Source: Schistosoma haematobium (taxonomy: Eukaryota > Platyhelminthes > Trematoda > Strigeidida > Schistosomatidae). From it: 64,000 nt of DNA. The first letter of the stretch is position 1. Each line of letters starts with the position of its first letter. Location: positions 85,942,569 to 86,006,568 of the forward strand of contig NC_067195.1 of the NCBI RefSeq assembly GCF_000699445.3, written 5' to 3'. The notes under the pieces are model-generated. The model saw only the letters and a program-made list of their open reading frames with translations, had not been told where the DNA came from and made no database searches. A program made the translations under genes and the position numbers. This document shows positions 45,601-53,269 of the stretch, in pieces.

Positions 45601-47868
45601 TCATCGATGATCAAGGAGGATCCGATGCAGACGTAAAGGCGAGGATCGGCAAAGCAAGGGCCGCATTCCTACAATTGAACAACATATGCAACTCAAAACA
45701 ACTTTCAACCAATATCAAAGTCACAATCTTCAATACGAACGTCATAACAGTTCTATTGTACAGAGCTGAAACTTGGAGAACTACAACAACCATCATCAAG
45801 AAGGTACAAGTATTTATAAATAGCTGTCTACGCAAGATACTCAACATCCATTGGCCGGATACCATCAGCAATAGCCTTCTGTGGGAGAGAACAAACCAAC
45901 TTCCAGCTGAAGAAGAAATTAGGAAAAGACGATGGAAATGGATAGGACATACATTACGCAAATCACCAAACTGCATCACGAGGCAAGCCCCAACTTGGAA
46001 TCCTGAAGGGAAGTGGGAGAGAAAACATTGCTTCGGATAATAGAAGCACATATGAAAACGATGAATTACAACTGGACGGAGCTAGAATGGATTGCCCAGG
46101 ACAGGGTTGGATGGAGAATGCTGGTGAGCGGCTTATGCTCCTTCACGAGGAGTAACAGACGTAAGTAAGTAGGTAATGCTGTGTTGTATTGGAGAATCTT
46201 GCTTTCCCCTTTGTGTATATTGAGACCTACTGCTGCTACACTAGTCGTCTTCTTCTGCATTTGTTGTAGAGATGGCGATAGAGGAGCAAGATCATCTGTG
46301 AAGTCTAGGTCGTCCAGCTGAATCCTAGCTACCCACTGTATCCCGTGCTTCCCATCAAATGTTGACGTCTTCATGACTCAGTCGATCACCAGGAGAAAGA
46401 GAAAGGGTGAGAGTAAGCAACTTTGCCTGACACCGGTCTTTACCTCGAACGAGTCTGTCAATTGTCCTCCATGCACAATTTTGCAGTTTAATCCATCATA
46501 GGAATTCCGTATGATATTGACTATCTTCTGAGGCACGCCGTAGTGTCGAAGGAGCTTCCATAGTGTTGTTCTGTCTCCTAAGCTTCTAGGTAAACCTAAT
46601 AAAAAATAATTTCTTATTCCAGTATTCCATATTTCCTCAAATCAGATCTTGTATGAATAATCTTTTATTTCAACAATAATACTAATATTAGGTCAACAAT
46701 TCTAGGACTTGCATTGACAAGTATGGTATGAAAAACTAGACCGATGAACCTATGTGCCAGGTTTTAATTTGCATATAACCAACTGATCACTCCTCTTAAT
46801 ATGATTGATTTCTGTAGCTAGTGAACATCAAACTTCACTGTAGATTTCATATATTTTGTGCTTTGATTAGAATTGGTTTACGAACTACATTTCTGGCTTT
46901 AAGACACATTAATTTGTATGAAGACCAGTTATACTACACTTAATGCCTAAACTGTTACGTCATTGATCTTTCTACTCACTTTTGTGAAGAGGATAATTTG
47001 TCTAATCCAGATTAAGACCTTGATGTGATAGACTGACTGGCTTAACCTTTAGGTTAGTATGCGTGAGTTCAAAGTGAGAACAATTGCTTGTGGTAGGGAG
47101 ATGAAAACTATTTTATCACCTGATTGACTGACAAGAACGCCAGTGAGAGAGAAGACTAGTCAACTGGAACACTAGTCGATTTATTCTCAATTCTGATCTG
47201 GTTACTGATTTCCAGATCAGTGTAAAGTGAGAAACATGAATAAATAGATGACTAACCTGACCACAACGTACAATAATTAGGAAAATACAATTATGTCCAA
47301 AACTGGAGATTAACATAGGAAATAGAGTACAAAATAATACGTTTAGATTACAATAGCTTTGGAACAAAGAGGGCTATGGCAATGAATCCTACATCAAACG
47401 AAAGCTTATGGTTTGTAGAATAGACTAGGGGCAAAAATAAATGTTACTGTTTTACAAACTTTAAATGAAATGAAATAACGTCCCCCCCTCCAACAGTAGC
47501 TTCCGTACTTTGTCAAGGTTTCTTGTTTCTCTCTTCAACATCATAAATCGAAGTAAACAGAACAACATTGAAACCCATAATCTACTGGTTGAAAGTAGAT
47601 TACTTGAACTACAATACTCTACATTTAGTTCTTATAACTGTAAAGTTTATCGTCACTTTCGTAATCCTTTTTTTCACTACTTCTCATTATTATTATTATT
47701 AAATAGACTAATATACAAGTTACACGTGATCCACAACGTTTATGTCAATTAACAAAAGGATGGGAAATTCGTTTAACTCAACCAAAAACACAAACTATTA
47801 TTCATCAAGGTCTTAATTTAAGTGTAAATACTGGTAGAATGATACCACAATGGAGAAGAAATTTATGA
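25463..47868 (+). CDS. CCDC112: Coiled-coil domain-containing protein 112 orthologue
   Basis: Ten exons join in frame to about 555 residues: 25463-25554, 25613-25731, 25796-25897, 25936-26011, 26690-26891, 29670-30083, 35726-35980, 37559-37708, 42293-42388, 47707-47868 (TGA). Family hallmarks: [14 protein letters not shown] at the N-terminus, a [20 protein letters not shown] block (exon 6), [19 protein letters not shown], long Lys/Glu/Gln coiled coil in exons 7-9, and the C-terminal [18 protein letters not shown]...IPQWRRNL, matching the conserved CCDC112 ending (Asp-Pro-x-Arg-Leu, Thr-Lys-x-Trp, Trp-Arg). Vertebrate CCDC112 is linked to centriolar satellites and cilia (known); the same role here is inferred. 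An acidic His/Glu/Asp insert in exon 6 is unusual. The start codon exon was not found. Introns carry most of the window's mobile elements. Confidence 0.85.
25613..25731 (+). CDS. CCDC112: CCDC112 exon b
   Basis: After [26 protein letters not shown]..., donor GTATGT, phase 1. Confidence 0.8.
25796..25897 (+). CDS. CCDC112: CCDC112 exon c
   Basis: After [23 protein letters not shown]. The GTACGT donor at 25898 is the only one that keeps the next exon in frame. Confidence 0.7.
25936..26011 (+). CDS. CCDC112: CCDC112 exon d
   Basis: After [26 protein letters not shown], donor GTAAGT, phase 2. Introns b-d are only 38-64 bases, typical of the 5' small introns of schistosome genes. Confidence 0.8.
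26690..26891 (+). CDS. CCDC112: CCDC112 exon e
   Basis: After [22 protein letters not shown]..., ends EVNEFQ at GTAAGT. Confidence 0.82.
27530..27790 (+). mobile_element. SINE family B, copy 4 (best tRNA-like head)
   Basis: Box A-like TGGTCTAGTGGTTAAG (27594-27609) and a perfect box B, GGTTCGATCCC (27638-27648), are followed by a hammerhead-like unit (27673-27718) and the tail CTATGGTGGTCTAGC...CAACTTGTGAAATTT. A minus-strand echo of the tail (GAAATTTCACAAGTTGAAATC) lies at its start, as in copies 1 and 6. Confidence 0.85.
27673..27718 (+). ncRNA. Hammerhead-like motif in SINE B, near-intact
   Basis: Stem I GCACTG/CAGTGC (27673-27678 with 27713-27718), core CTGAGGA (27679-27685), stem II GTCC/GGAC, GAA (27701-27703), stem III ACGG/CCGC. 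One defect: base 27711 is C where the U before the cleavage-site nucleotide is required (GCC instead of GTC). Family consensus has GTC. Predicted weak or inactive. Confidence 0.6.
28562..28630 (+). repeat. Short LINE-tail-like repeat
   Basis: About 70 bp similar to 19798-19875 (CTTGTTGAAGTACTTTGTACTG, GAATAAA). Likely the 3' end of an unidentified element. Confidence 0.4.
28635..28815 (-). mobile_element. SINE family B, copy 5
   Basis: Antisense copy with GGACGGCCGTTTCGTCC. On the minus strand the ribozyme core reads CTAAGGA (G to A in CTGA), so it is predicted inactive; stem I, stem III and GTC are kept. Confidence 0.75.
29382..29515 (-). mobile_element. SR2-like LINE 3' terminal fragment
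   Basis: ACTTACTCACTTACTTACGTCTGTTACTC is the antisense (TAAG)n tail and last ~110 bp of the family. Confidence 0.75.
29670..30083 (+). CDS. CCDC112: CCDC112 exon f
   Basis: 138 codons with the conserved HGGRTGGW block, an acidic [12 protein letters not shown] insert and [19 protein letters not shown]; donor GTATGA (non-consensus at +6). Confidence 0.85.
30123..30622 (+). mobile_element. SINE family B, copy 6, flanked by (TA)n
   Basis: A near full-length sense copy (leader, GGTTCGAATCTC box B, hammerhead with GAAACGGCCGTC, tail) lies between (TA) runs at 30123-30140 and 30564-30622. Core reads CTGAGAA and stem II is mismatched, so it is predicted inactive. It begins with an inverted piece of the family tail (TCAGAAGAGGTTTTGTAG). 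Confidence 0.8.
31055..31190 (-). repeat. Unassigned repeat U, copy 1
   Basis: Reverse complement of 62895-63045: shared CTCTACCACTACGGGATTTG, CACAGAGATGC (reversed) and GTACGTACGTACGAAGTTCTACG. The end (CTACGTTGTTACTGACTGACT) resembles the 3' terminus of the RTE element at 33340-33365. Confidence 0.55.
31630..31905 (-). mobile_element. Sm-alpha-like SINE/satellite unit, copy A2
   Basis: Minus strand: CACTTGTTGGCATATGTG, AGTAT..GAGTGGATAACC (box A-like), GGTTCGAGTCCC box B, GTACATCCAGCTAATGATTCC. The hammerhead is truncated directly after its start. Confidence 0.7.
32269..33365 (+). mobile_element. Fold-back RTE-derived element
   Basis: The right part (32510-33158) is a 206-codon open frame of an RTE C-terminal domain: [69 protein letters not shown]. 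It is followed by the 3' UTR and (TGAC)n tail. The left part (32269-32509) is a diverged reverse complement of the 3' end (33119-33365), starting exactly at the (GTCA)n tail. The two ~240-bp arms could form a hairpin. No RT or endonuclease core. Confidence 0.8.
33398..33612 (-). mobile_element. RTE fragment (same family as 32538-33158)
   Basis: Minus strand: [20 protein letters not shown] and [19 protein letters not shown], equal to the C-terminal end of the neighbouring element, in opposite orientation. Confidence 0.75.
33985..34490 (+). repeat. Unassigned ~520-bp dispersed repeat, copy 3
   Basis: Reverse-complement partner of 3940-4460, full length. Internal landmarks: GGTAAGGTCCCAAAAAGTAC and CTTTTCAGGTACCTCCAGAAG. 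Confidence 0.7.
34501..35260. other. Intron sequence, nothing recognised
   Basis: AT-rich part of the CCDC112 f-g intron without identifiable repeats. Confidence 0.5.
35265..35660 (-). mobile_element. SINE family B, copy 7
   Basis: Antisense: ACCACTGAAAACCTGGAAG tail, CGATTCGTCC hammerhead remnant, box B GGTTCGAGTCTC, then the ~250-bp leader (AGTTCTAGTGAGAAGC on the minus strand). Core damaged. Confidence 0.7.
35726..35980 (+). CDS. CCDC112: CCDC112 exon g
   Basis: After TTTTTTCAG; 85 codons of acidic then charged coiled coil ([19 protein letters not shown]), donor GTATAG. Confidence 0.85.
36163..36222 (-). ncRNA. Hammerhead ribozyme, all core residues intact
   Basis: Reading the minus strand: stem I 5' arm ATCCAG, core CTGACGA, stem II GTCC/GGAC with a CCAAATA loop, GAA, a short stem III (AC..GT), GTC with cleavage between 36174 and 36173, and stem I 3' arm CTGGAT. 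This is the Sm-alpha arrangement (short stem III, open stem I), and nothing required is missing. Self-cleavage is inferred. Confidence 0.8.
36163..36490 (-). mobile_element. Sm-alpha-like SINE/satellite unit, copy A3
   Basis: About 325 bp, one full monomer length. Minus strand: GACTGATCAATTGC..., CTCAGGAGCTAAATG (box A-like), degenerate box B, GGGTGAACATCAACTC and an intact hammerhead at its end. Sm-alpha units in schistosomes are tRNA-promoter-bearing repeats whose transcripts self-cleave (established knowledge). Confidence 0.8.
36491..37247. other. Intron sequence, nothing recognised
   Basis: CCDC112 g-h intron; AT-rich with no repeat relatives recognised. Confidence 0.5.
37248..37400 (-). 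mobile_element. SR2-related LINE 3' fragment, divergent subfamily
   Basis: ACTTACTTATGCCTGTTACTC tail antisense, then TTGGCGTAATGTATTCTTTG. More diverged than the other SR2-like copies. Confidence 0.6.
37401..37516 (+). mobile_element. Probable RTE 5' region fragment
   Basis: GC-rich, open on the + strand ([27 protein letters not shown]), unlike the AT-rich intron. It resembles the linker in front of an RTE endonuclease domain; tentative. Confidence 0.35.
37559..37708 (+). CDS. CCDC112: CCDC112 exon h
   Basis: After TATTCAAG; 50 codons of coiled coil ([18 protein letters not shown]), donor GTAAAC. Confidence 0.83.
37858..38205 (-). mobile_element. SINE family B, copy 8
   Basis: Antisense: TCAGAAGGGGCCTTGTGGGG tail, CATGGAAAACTCC, deleted hammerhead, box A reversed (CTAACCACTAGATCACTGAG), leader CAATCCACGAAACTGAGC to CTTCTCACTAG. 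It ends where the RTE element begins. Confidence 0.75.
38206..41520 (+). mobile_element. RTE-clade LINE with endonuclease and RT, broken
   Basis: Endonuclease: [30 protein letters not shown], then after the LTR insertion [22 protein letters not shown] and SDHALV motifs. RT (39558-40403): [47 protein letters not shown]; then (40345 on, other frame) [15 protein letters not shown] and [11 protein letters not shown]-terminal: [37 protein letters not shown]. 3' end with AATAAATAAATAATAAT tail. Several frameshifts, an internal deletion at ~40350 that removes RT motif A, and an LTR insertion make it inactive. Confidence 0.85.
38722..39172 (+). mobile_element. Solo LTR (451 bp) inside the RTE endonuclease
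   Basis: It begins TGTAGTG and ends CATTACA and is flanked by ACTT on both sides (38718-38721, 39173-39176). Removing it and one ACTT restores the Gly-Asp-x-Asn-Ala-Gln endonuclease motif in frame. A TATA-like CTATAAATA lies at 38920. It is unlike the 531-bp LTR family. Gypsy-type integrases make 4-6 bp duplications, so Gypsy is likely. Confidence 0.85.
41521..41765 (+). mobile_element. SINE family B, copy 9, degenerate
   Basis: AGCTTCAATTGACTCATGATC (tail piece), then GTGTCGTGGATACGCACTGCTGAGAGATC and AATGCTTCCAGG. The hammerhead is destroyed after CTGAGAGA. Confidence 0.6.
42105..42278 (-). mobile_element. SR2-like LINE fragment with internal deletion
   Basis: CTTACGCATGTTACTCC 3' end joined directly to TTTTAGTAGTTCTCCAAG (coding ...WRTT region), missing ~350 bp. 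It ends 15 bp before CCDC112 exon i. Confidence 0.7.
42293..42388 (+). CDS. CCDC112: CCDC112 exon i
   Basis: After [28 protein letters not shown]..., donor GTTAGT. It sits just 3' of one SR2-like fragment and 47 bp before another. Confidence 0.8.
42937..43467 (+). repeat. 5' LTR
   Basis: Contains GATATATAAAC (TATA-like, ~43215) and GAAATAAACG (poly-A signal, ~43238), so U3, R and U5 can be outlined. Confidence 0.9.
43659..44546 (+). CDS. Gag-like ORF of the non-autonomous LTR element
   Basis: An open frame of ~295 codons from ATG 43659 (an upstream in-frame leader also exists). The first 30 residues ([20 protein letters not shown]) are Gln-rich and helical, like the start of Gypsy-type Gag proteins in flukes. 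The middle is acidic, Asn/Ser/Glu-rich and unstructured. The last ~60 residues ([24 protein letters not shown]) look like a joined-on remnant of another part of the parent element. No zinc knuckle or enzymatic motif is seen. Its function, if any, is unknown. Confidence 0.6.
   Translation: MSISFEQLRLILQHQQKMFALQQELFITVLGRLCIQAENKKSIYHADNGAAMDNSEAYPVEDSHPLIPESERNICNVSGSQQENTVLNAHEVVTIPDDQEPDPVDEAQSPELNETLLVLSSSENKLQLEQNCDPRAISRESCGDSYSENNWSNTMNPIVPDVTRSHRKTEIDIESTYPISNDNVPNIGSQNNTYNFNETSYNNEENMSAVSNDGQKSNLILLGVDFLNDSLSTNEIHNEFGSNDLKSMVVHHHLVIFSGFSSQYKKHGLNKVLLVVIWSHKDPTLFRGGGECRGI
44614..45144 (+). repeat. 3' LTR
   Basis: Identical by eye to 42937-43467; preceded by the polypurine tract and followed by the CATAT duplication. 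Confidence 0.9.
45189..46600 (-). mobile_element. Older SR2-like LINE, RT to C-terminus, split by a nested copy
   Basis: The minus strand encodes, in pieces, [22 protein letters not shown] (RT motif C, Asp-Asp retained, Ala to Thr), [18 protein letters not shown]; then after the 45484-46175 insertion [40 protein letters not shown] and the [13 protein letters not shown] region. A subfamily different from the inserted copies. Confidence 0.8.
45484..46175 (+). mobile_element. Nested SR2-like LINE, 5'-truncated, with 15-bp target duplication
   Basis: A 692-bp sense copy is flanked by ATGCTGTGTTGTATT at 45469-45483 and 46176-46190. The frame 45484-46040 encodes [36 protein letters not shown] and [18 protein letters not shown]. 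It ends GTAAGTAAGTAGG. A small deletion near 46020 removes part of the C-terminus. Confidence 0.88.
46601..47706. other. Intron sequence, nothing recognised
   Basis: AT-rich end of CCDC112 intron i-j; no identifiable element. Confidence 0.5.
47707..47868 (+). CDS. CCDC112: CCDC112 exon j (terminal)
   Basis: After AATAG; 53 codons with the conserved C-terminal block [13 protein letters not shown]...IPQWRRNL and TGA stop. Confidence 0.85.
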   Translation, partial: TNIQVTRDPQRLCQLTKGWEIRLTQPKTQTIIHQGLNLSVNTGRMIPQWRRNL

Positions 47869-48077
47869 ATTTAATAGATTTTATTGCTCATGGTAACTAT
47901 TTCTTTCTTTGTCTTTTGCTAAAAAACAAAACTGTTTTATTGATTTAAACAAAGAATTCATATCATCATTATTCGTCTTGATTTTTTCTTGTTTGGTTGA
48001 TACTACTTATTTGATGGTACATATTACAATGAATTTGTGTAGTTACTATGTATATATACTGCCGAGAATGTATATAA

Positions 48078-48398
48078 ACATAAGTAGCTAAGTGGAGAAT
48101 GCGGTGGGATTTGAAGCGGATGATACTGGGTTCAAGTCCTGGAGTGAACATTAACTCTGAGATACAGGTACATCCAGCAAATGAGTCCTCAATAAGATGA
48201 GACGGGCGTCCTGCATTCCACCGCTAACCATTATCCATCTTTGCTTAAAAAACATTGTGACTTAAAGCTGTATCGAGGTAATCCGCACATATGCCAACAT
48301 GTGACTGATCAATTGCAGTCCTAAATAACAATAGGAAGATACAAGTACAACAACACCTAGTGAATTTAAACTTCACCTCATTGCACAAGCAGATGGCT
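48078..48398 (+). mobile_element. Sm-alpha-like unit A4 (first of a tandem pair)
   Basis: Box A-like AAGTAGCTAAGTGGAG (48083), box B-like GGGTTCAAGTCCTGG, GTGAACATTAACTC and a decayed hammerhead (CAAATGA core, GATGAGAC). It continues without a break into unit A5, period 325 bp. Confidence 0.8.
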
Positions 48399-48402
48399 AT
48401 CA

Positions 48403-48590
48403 GGACTCAGTAGCTAAGTGAATAATGCGATGGCGTTTGAAGCGAACGGTACTGTGTTTGATTGACAGAGTGAACATCAACTCTAGGATGCAGGTACATC
48501 CAGTTGACGAGTCCCCAATAGGACGAAACGCGCATCCTGGATTTCACTGCTAACCGTAATACATCTTTACCTAATAAACATGTTTTTTTT
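48403..48590 (+). mobile_element. Sm-alpha-like unit A5 (second of the pair)
   Basis: CTCAGTAGCTAAGTGAATAA, degenerate box B, GTGAACATCAACTC, then a hammerhead at 48495-48545. Confidence 0.8.
48493..48546 (+). ncRNA. Hammerhead ribozyme, one core mutation
   Basis: ATCCAG, then TTGACGA where CTGACGA is required (C3 to T), stem II GTCC/GGAC, GAA, GCATC at the cleavage site and CTGGAT. The lost core C predicts no activity. Confidence 0.7.
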
Positions 48591-48769
48591 AAACGAGAAT
48601 AGTTTAAATACTGAATGTAAAGCAACAGACATTTTTCCTGATATTCAAGATAATCTATTGTTGAACTATGATAAACTTTGAATAATTATCACTTTAACTA
48701 ACCTTATCACACGTTTGAATTTCATCAATAAAAAGTATAATTATTAACCACTGTGCAATAATTTAATAG

Positions 48770-48975
48770 TTGAATTCATGATTCAATTGAAGCTAGACCA
48801 TCATGGACAACATGGAAGCATTGGACGGTTGTTTTGTCCTAGTATGAGATTCCTCAGAAGTGTGCATCCATGATCCTTCACTGTGAGATTCGAACCCAGG
48901 ACCTATAGGTTTCGCGCGCGAACGTTTTACCTCTAGCTTTAATTGACTCATGAATTCAACTGTTACATTACTATA
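48770..48975 (-). mobile_element. SINE family B, copy 10
   Basis: Antisense: CATGGACAACATGGAAGC tail, hammerhead with an intact CTGAGGA but GAA changed to AAA, box B GGTTCGAATCTC, truncated box A region. Confidence 0.7.
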
Positions 48976-49329
48976 ATATCCAAGAAAACCCTCGTTCGTT
49001 ATACAATAGTTGTTATCAACATATCTAGAGAAGGATTGGTCAGATTTCTGACTAATCTGTTAGTGCAAAACTGAATTGGAACCACTAGGATGGTTGATAC
49101 ACTTTCAGCTTAATTTTTAAAAAAAGATAAGTAATTACATCGACATCGAATGTATCTTACATTTTAAAGAAATTCATCAGAGACTAACTGTTTGTAAGTG
49201 TTCATTTGTGAAGGTAAATGATAACTAATCACTGTCCCTATCTAAATGGATACACGTCAAGTCGCATAAATCCAATATACTAATAGTAATTATATCGATA
49301 TTATATCTTGTATTATTACTACTCATGTT

Positions 49330-51345
49330 AATTTCTTCCCAGTTAATCCTGAAAAGTATGACACTAATTTATCTTCCATCGTATTATCTGCTAATGGAAA
49401 GAAACCACTCTCTCTATCGGTTTTAATTTCTCGGTCCCTATAACGCAAATGTCAGAATTGGAAATAAATACCCAATTTGAAAATCTATATGATCAACTGA
49501 ATACTCTAACCCCTACGTCTTTAAATAATCAAAGCTGGTGTAAAACAAAACCGGTGGATATAGCACACCAATTTCATAATGTTGAACCAAAGCAGAGAAA
49601 CATATTAACTTCTCAGCATTTTAAATCATTAAAAGAACTACGAACAAACCCTGATATTGTCTTGTTTAAAACCTGATAAAGGATCATGCGTAGTTATCAT
49701 GAATAAATGTGAATATAAAAGTAAGACGTGATCCATCCTCAGTGATGAAAGTAAATTTATGCCTGATGTTGAATTTGGAGGTATCAGCAAACTAGAAGGA
49801 AGAGTAAATTCAGACCTAGAAAAATTGTTACGCATGAATATTATTAATAAATAGGAATTTAATTTTCTAAAACCTATGGGTTCCGAGTTCCCTCATTTAT
49901 ATGGACTACCTAAAATTCACAAACCCAATGTTCCTTTACGTCCAATTCTATCAATGTGCAGATCACCTACATATAACCTGGCTAAATGGTTAGCAAAGTT
50001 GTTGGACCCTATTCGAAGACATCTATGTAAGTATTTTCTAAAGGATTCTTTTGAACTGGTCGATCATTTAAGTGATATTAATATCAAGGAAAAGACAATA
50101 TGTTCATTTGATGTAAATTCCTTGTTTATAAATGTACCTTTGAAAAAAACCATTGATATATTATGTGATTACGTATCTGCAAACAATTTTCAATTATGTG
50201 TACCTGTAAAACTTCTTAAAGATTTACTATTACTATGTACTGACAAAGTTCAGTTCACTTTTGAAGGTGAATACATTCGTCAGATTGATGGAGTTGCTAT
50301 CGGTAGTCCGCTAGGATCATTATTAGCAGATATGTTCATAGCACATGTTGGAAATCTGGCTGATGGCCTAATCGAAAACATGTCACTTTACAAGAGATAT
50401 GTGGACGATATCTTAGTTGTTTGTGAAAGAAAAGAAGATATGTACTGTTTATTGAATAAATTTAACTCTCCAAAACCATATCAGTCTCTCGTGTGAAGAG
50501 AAGAAGAACGATCAGCTCCCCTTCCTAGATATACTTCTGAGTAGACGAGAAGATGGTTAAGTCAAGCGATCTATTTTAAGAAAACCAACATGGACAGGTC
50601 AATACGTTAGTTATTATAGTTATTGCCCTGTGCAATACAAACGTGATTTGATAAGGTGCCTTTTCAACAGACTTGATCGTACTTGTACAAATGACGCCAT
50701 TGATGATGATGTTAAGTTGCTAAATAAAACATTAATAAAAAATGGCTATCCTCTGAAATTCATAAATAGATGGAAAGTCCATGGTACAGTGAGACCTACT
50801 GTAGCCTTGTCAGAAAAAAGCCTGTCTACATCACATTGCCGTTCAGAGGTGATTAAACTAGCCTTTTATTCAAACAAAGACTTAAATCAGTCATCAATAA
50901 AACCTATTGCGCAGCAAAGCTCACTATCAAAGAAAGAACAAGGTGCATGCTTCATCCAAAACTTAAAAGACATGAAAACGATTGTGTCACATCCCACCGT
51001 GTTTACCAATTTAAATGTGTGTGTGGTCACACATACATAGGGAGGAGTAATCGTGATCTCAACATTTAGGGTGAGTGAACATGTACCAAAATGACTTCAG
51101 AAACAAATACAATCAAGTGACCCAATAAGAGTAGAGGGTAAACATCCATCATCCTCTATTGCTAAACATATAATTGAAACAGGCCATAAGATTGATCTAA
51201 ACCCGGCCTTTGTGGTGTTGTATAAAAGTGTAAAAGGGCGTATATTAAGGTTTATTAAAGTCTTAGCCATACGAAAATTCAAACCCCCTTTGTGTGTTCA
51301 AAAACAGTTTGTTCCTACCTTAAACCTACCCTGATAATATTGACT
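49330..51345 (+). mobile_element. Penelope-like element (Cercyon/Perere-10 type), broken
   Basis: RT in 49449-50496: HLYGLPKIHKPNVPLRPIL, ICSFDVNSLFINVPL, GVAIGSPLGSLLADMFI and YKRYVDDILVV (YVDD). Connection region 50630-50990. Then, in another frame, VYQFKCVCGHTYIGR and a basic C-terminus to about 51332, i.e. a GIY-YIG endonuclease as in Penelope-like elements. Frameshifts at about 49675, 50495 and 50995 and an in-frame stop near 49853 make it inactive. The family assignment to Cercyon or Perere-10 is from memory and needs a search. Confidence 0.85.
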
Positions 51346-53230
51346 TATTATCCAGAGTGATTAGGTTTCGAATTGTGTTCACATTATTATTGCTCTTATT
51401 ATTATCCTTATCTCCTCTTACCCCATTTCCAGTCTAGTTGACCTTTTATTTTTATATATATACATGCTCTTAACAAGTATATGTATGATCAGATCGTTCA
51501 CTAATATATCACATAATTCTGATAATCTTCGTCTTCTTATTACATTATCGAGATTAGAAAATAGTTGCGCAATATCACTAATTGATTGTAAACTACTGCC
51601 TGCTGCTTTAGTAGTCTAAATTTAACTGCTAGCAGCGAGATCTAGAGCCTGAGCCTGATTGCCACCAGGTTATGGATGACCAACAATGAGAATATTAGTA
51701 CAAGGACAAAAAACATCGATCCATTGCTTCCTATTTTTCAATAGTTATCTGACTAAAGTTAGTCTGTAATGCAACCTATAAAACTATCTCCAATCTATTA
51801 TCATAACACACTGTATTGAGAGACAGCTTCATGACCATAATAAAACAAATGATAAACCGCCTGATCAAGTTTAAAATTTCTCTTTCAAATAAATTATCAT
51901 CTGATATAGCAACGGAATTAGCTCACTATGTTATTTACATGTGCATTACATTCCAAACAACATGATCACTCGTTTACTCATCAAAACATCCTACATAAGA
52001 ATGGGAATAGGTTAAATAAATGAAGTGTTTACCGCAAATATGGAAAAGATAATAAATTTCCACATTATCATAAAAGTGGATTATGATCCGTAAGGCAAGT
52101 TTGGAATTAGAAAAATTTGCTTCGAAACTCGAAATAGGTTAATATATATAATGGGTGACTAGGATTTACATTGGCCTCCGAAAATATTTCTGATAATTTC
52201 TACATGGAAATTTATAAACTGCTCTAACATCAGTTGTACGATGTATTTACTGATGGAAGAGCATGCTTGTCTACCAGTAACACTAATTCAAAATAAGCCT
52301 AATACCCAAATGAAATCCCCATAGACAGAAGTGAAGAAGTAAGAACAAGGTAGCATGGCATTTCTCACTGCAAAGAAAACGGTAAGAGATTGAAAACATT
52401 TTAACACATGTTGCACCACTTGTCCCAGTATAAATATACAAAGTAACTAAACTTCATCATTACGTTATCAATGATACATAATTGATTATTCAGATCCTTG
52501 TCTTCTACTAAAAATACTGGATTAAAATTATTCGTATACATATACCTTATCAGGTTCCACTTTATTTTGTAAAACCCTAATATTCCAGAAGTTTTAGATA
52601 CTCAACAAATTCTGATGTCACCTATACAACTACACGTCATTTGAAGTAAAGAAAAATAAAATATATGGAAAGTCAATTAGATTTCATGCACCGCCTTACT
52701 GGCTAGCCAACTTATGAAACAGACATACATCGTTCTCAATCAATTTGATGCTATAAAGACTATAGAGAAGGATTTTACGAGAAACTGTTTGTATTAGGAA
52801 CCACGATGAATATAACTCCGCAGTACTTTAAGAATGTCCAAAGATCAAGAGATGGCGAAGTACTAAAACCAGAGTAATCATGAGATGAGACATTGCAAGT
52901 CCATGATATTAATGAATACCGATCGCAGACAACGACGAACTGATTGGTCTCTAATCCAATTAAAGATGATCCACAACGATGCCGACTTAAATAATTACAT
53001 CATAAAGCTATTTTAATAGAACGAATATTGTACAAGTCGGAACTTATCGAAATTTTTGTTGTAAAATTATCAAGTACTCGAATTACTGTGTCTACATATT
53101 CCGTTTCTAATGAGCTTCCATTTAACCCATTAAGTACTGTTCTTAATTTTTTACCAGTCTATCGTTTATATGTAATTGTGATTTTTCATTTTGTGGTGCG
53201 AGGTGATGTTTGTATAAAAACCAACGTGTT

Positions 53231-53269
<39 letters not shown>

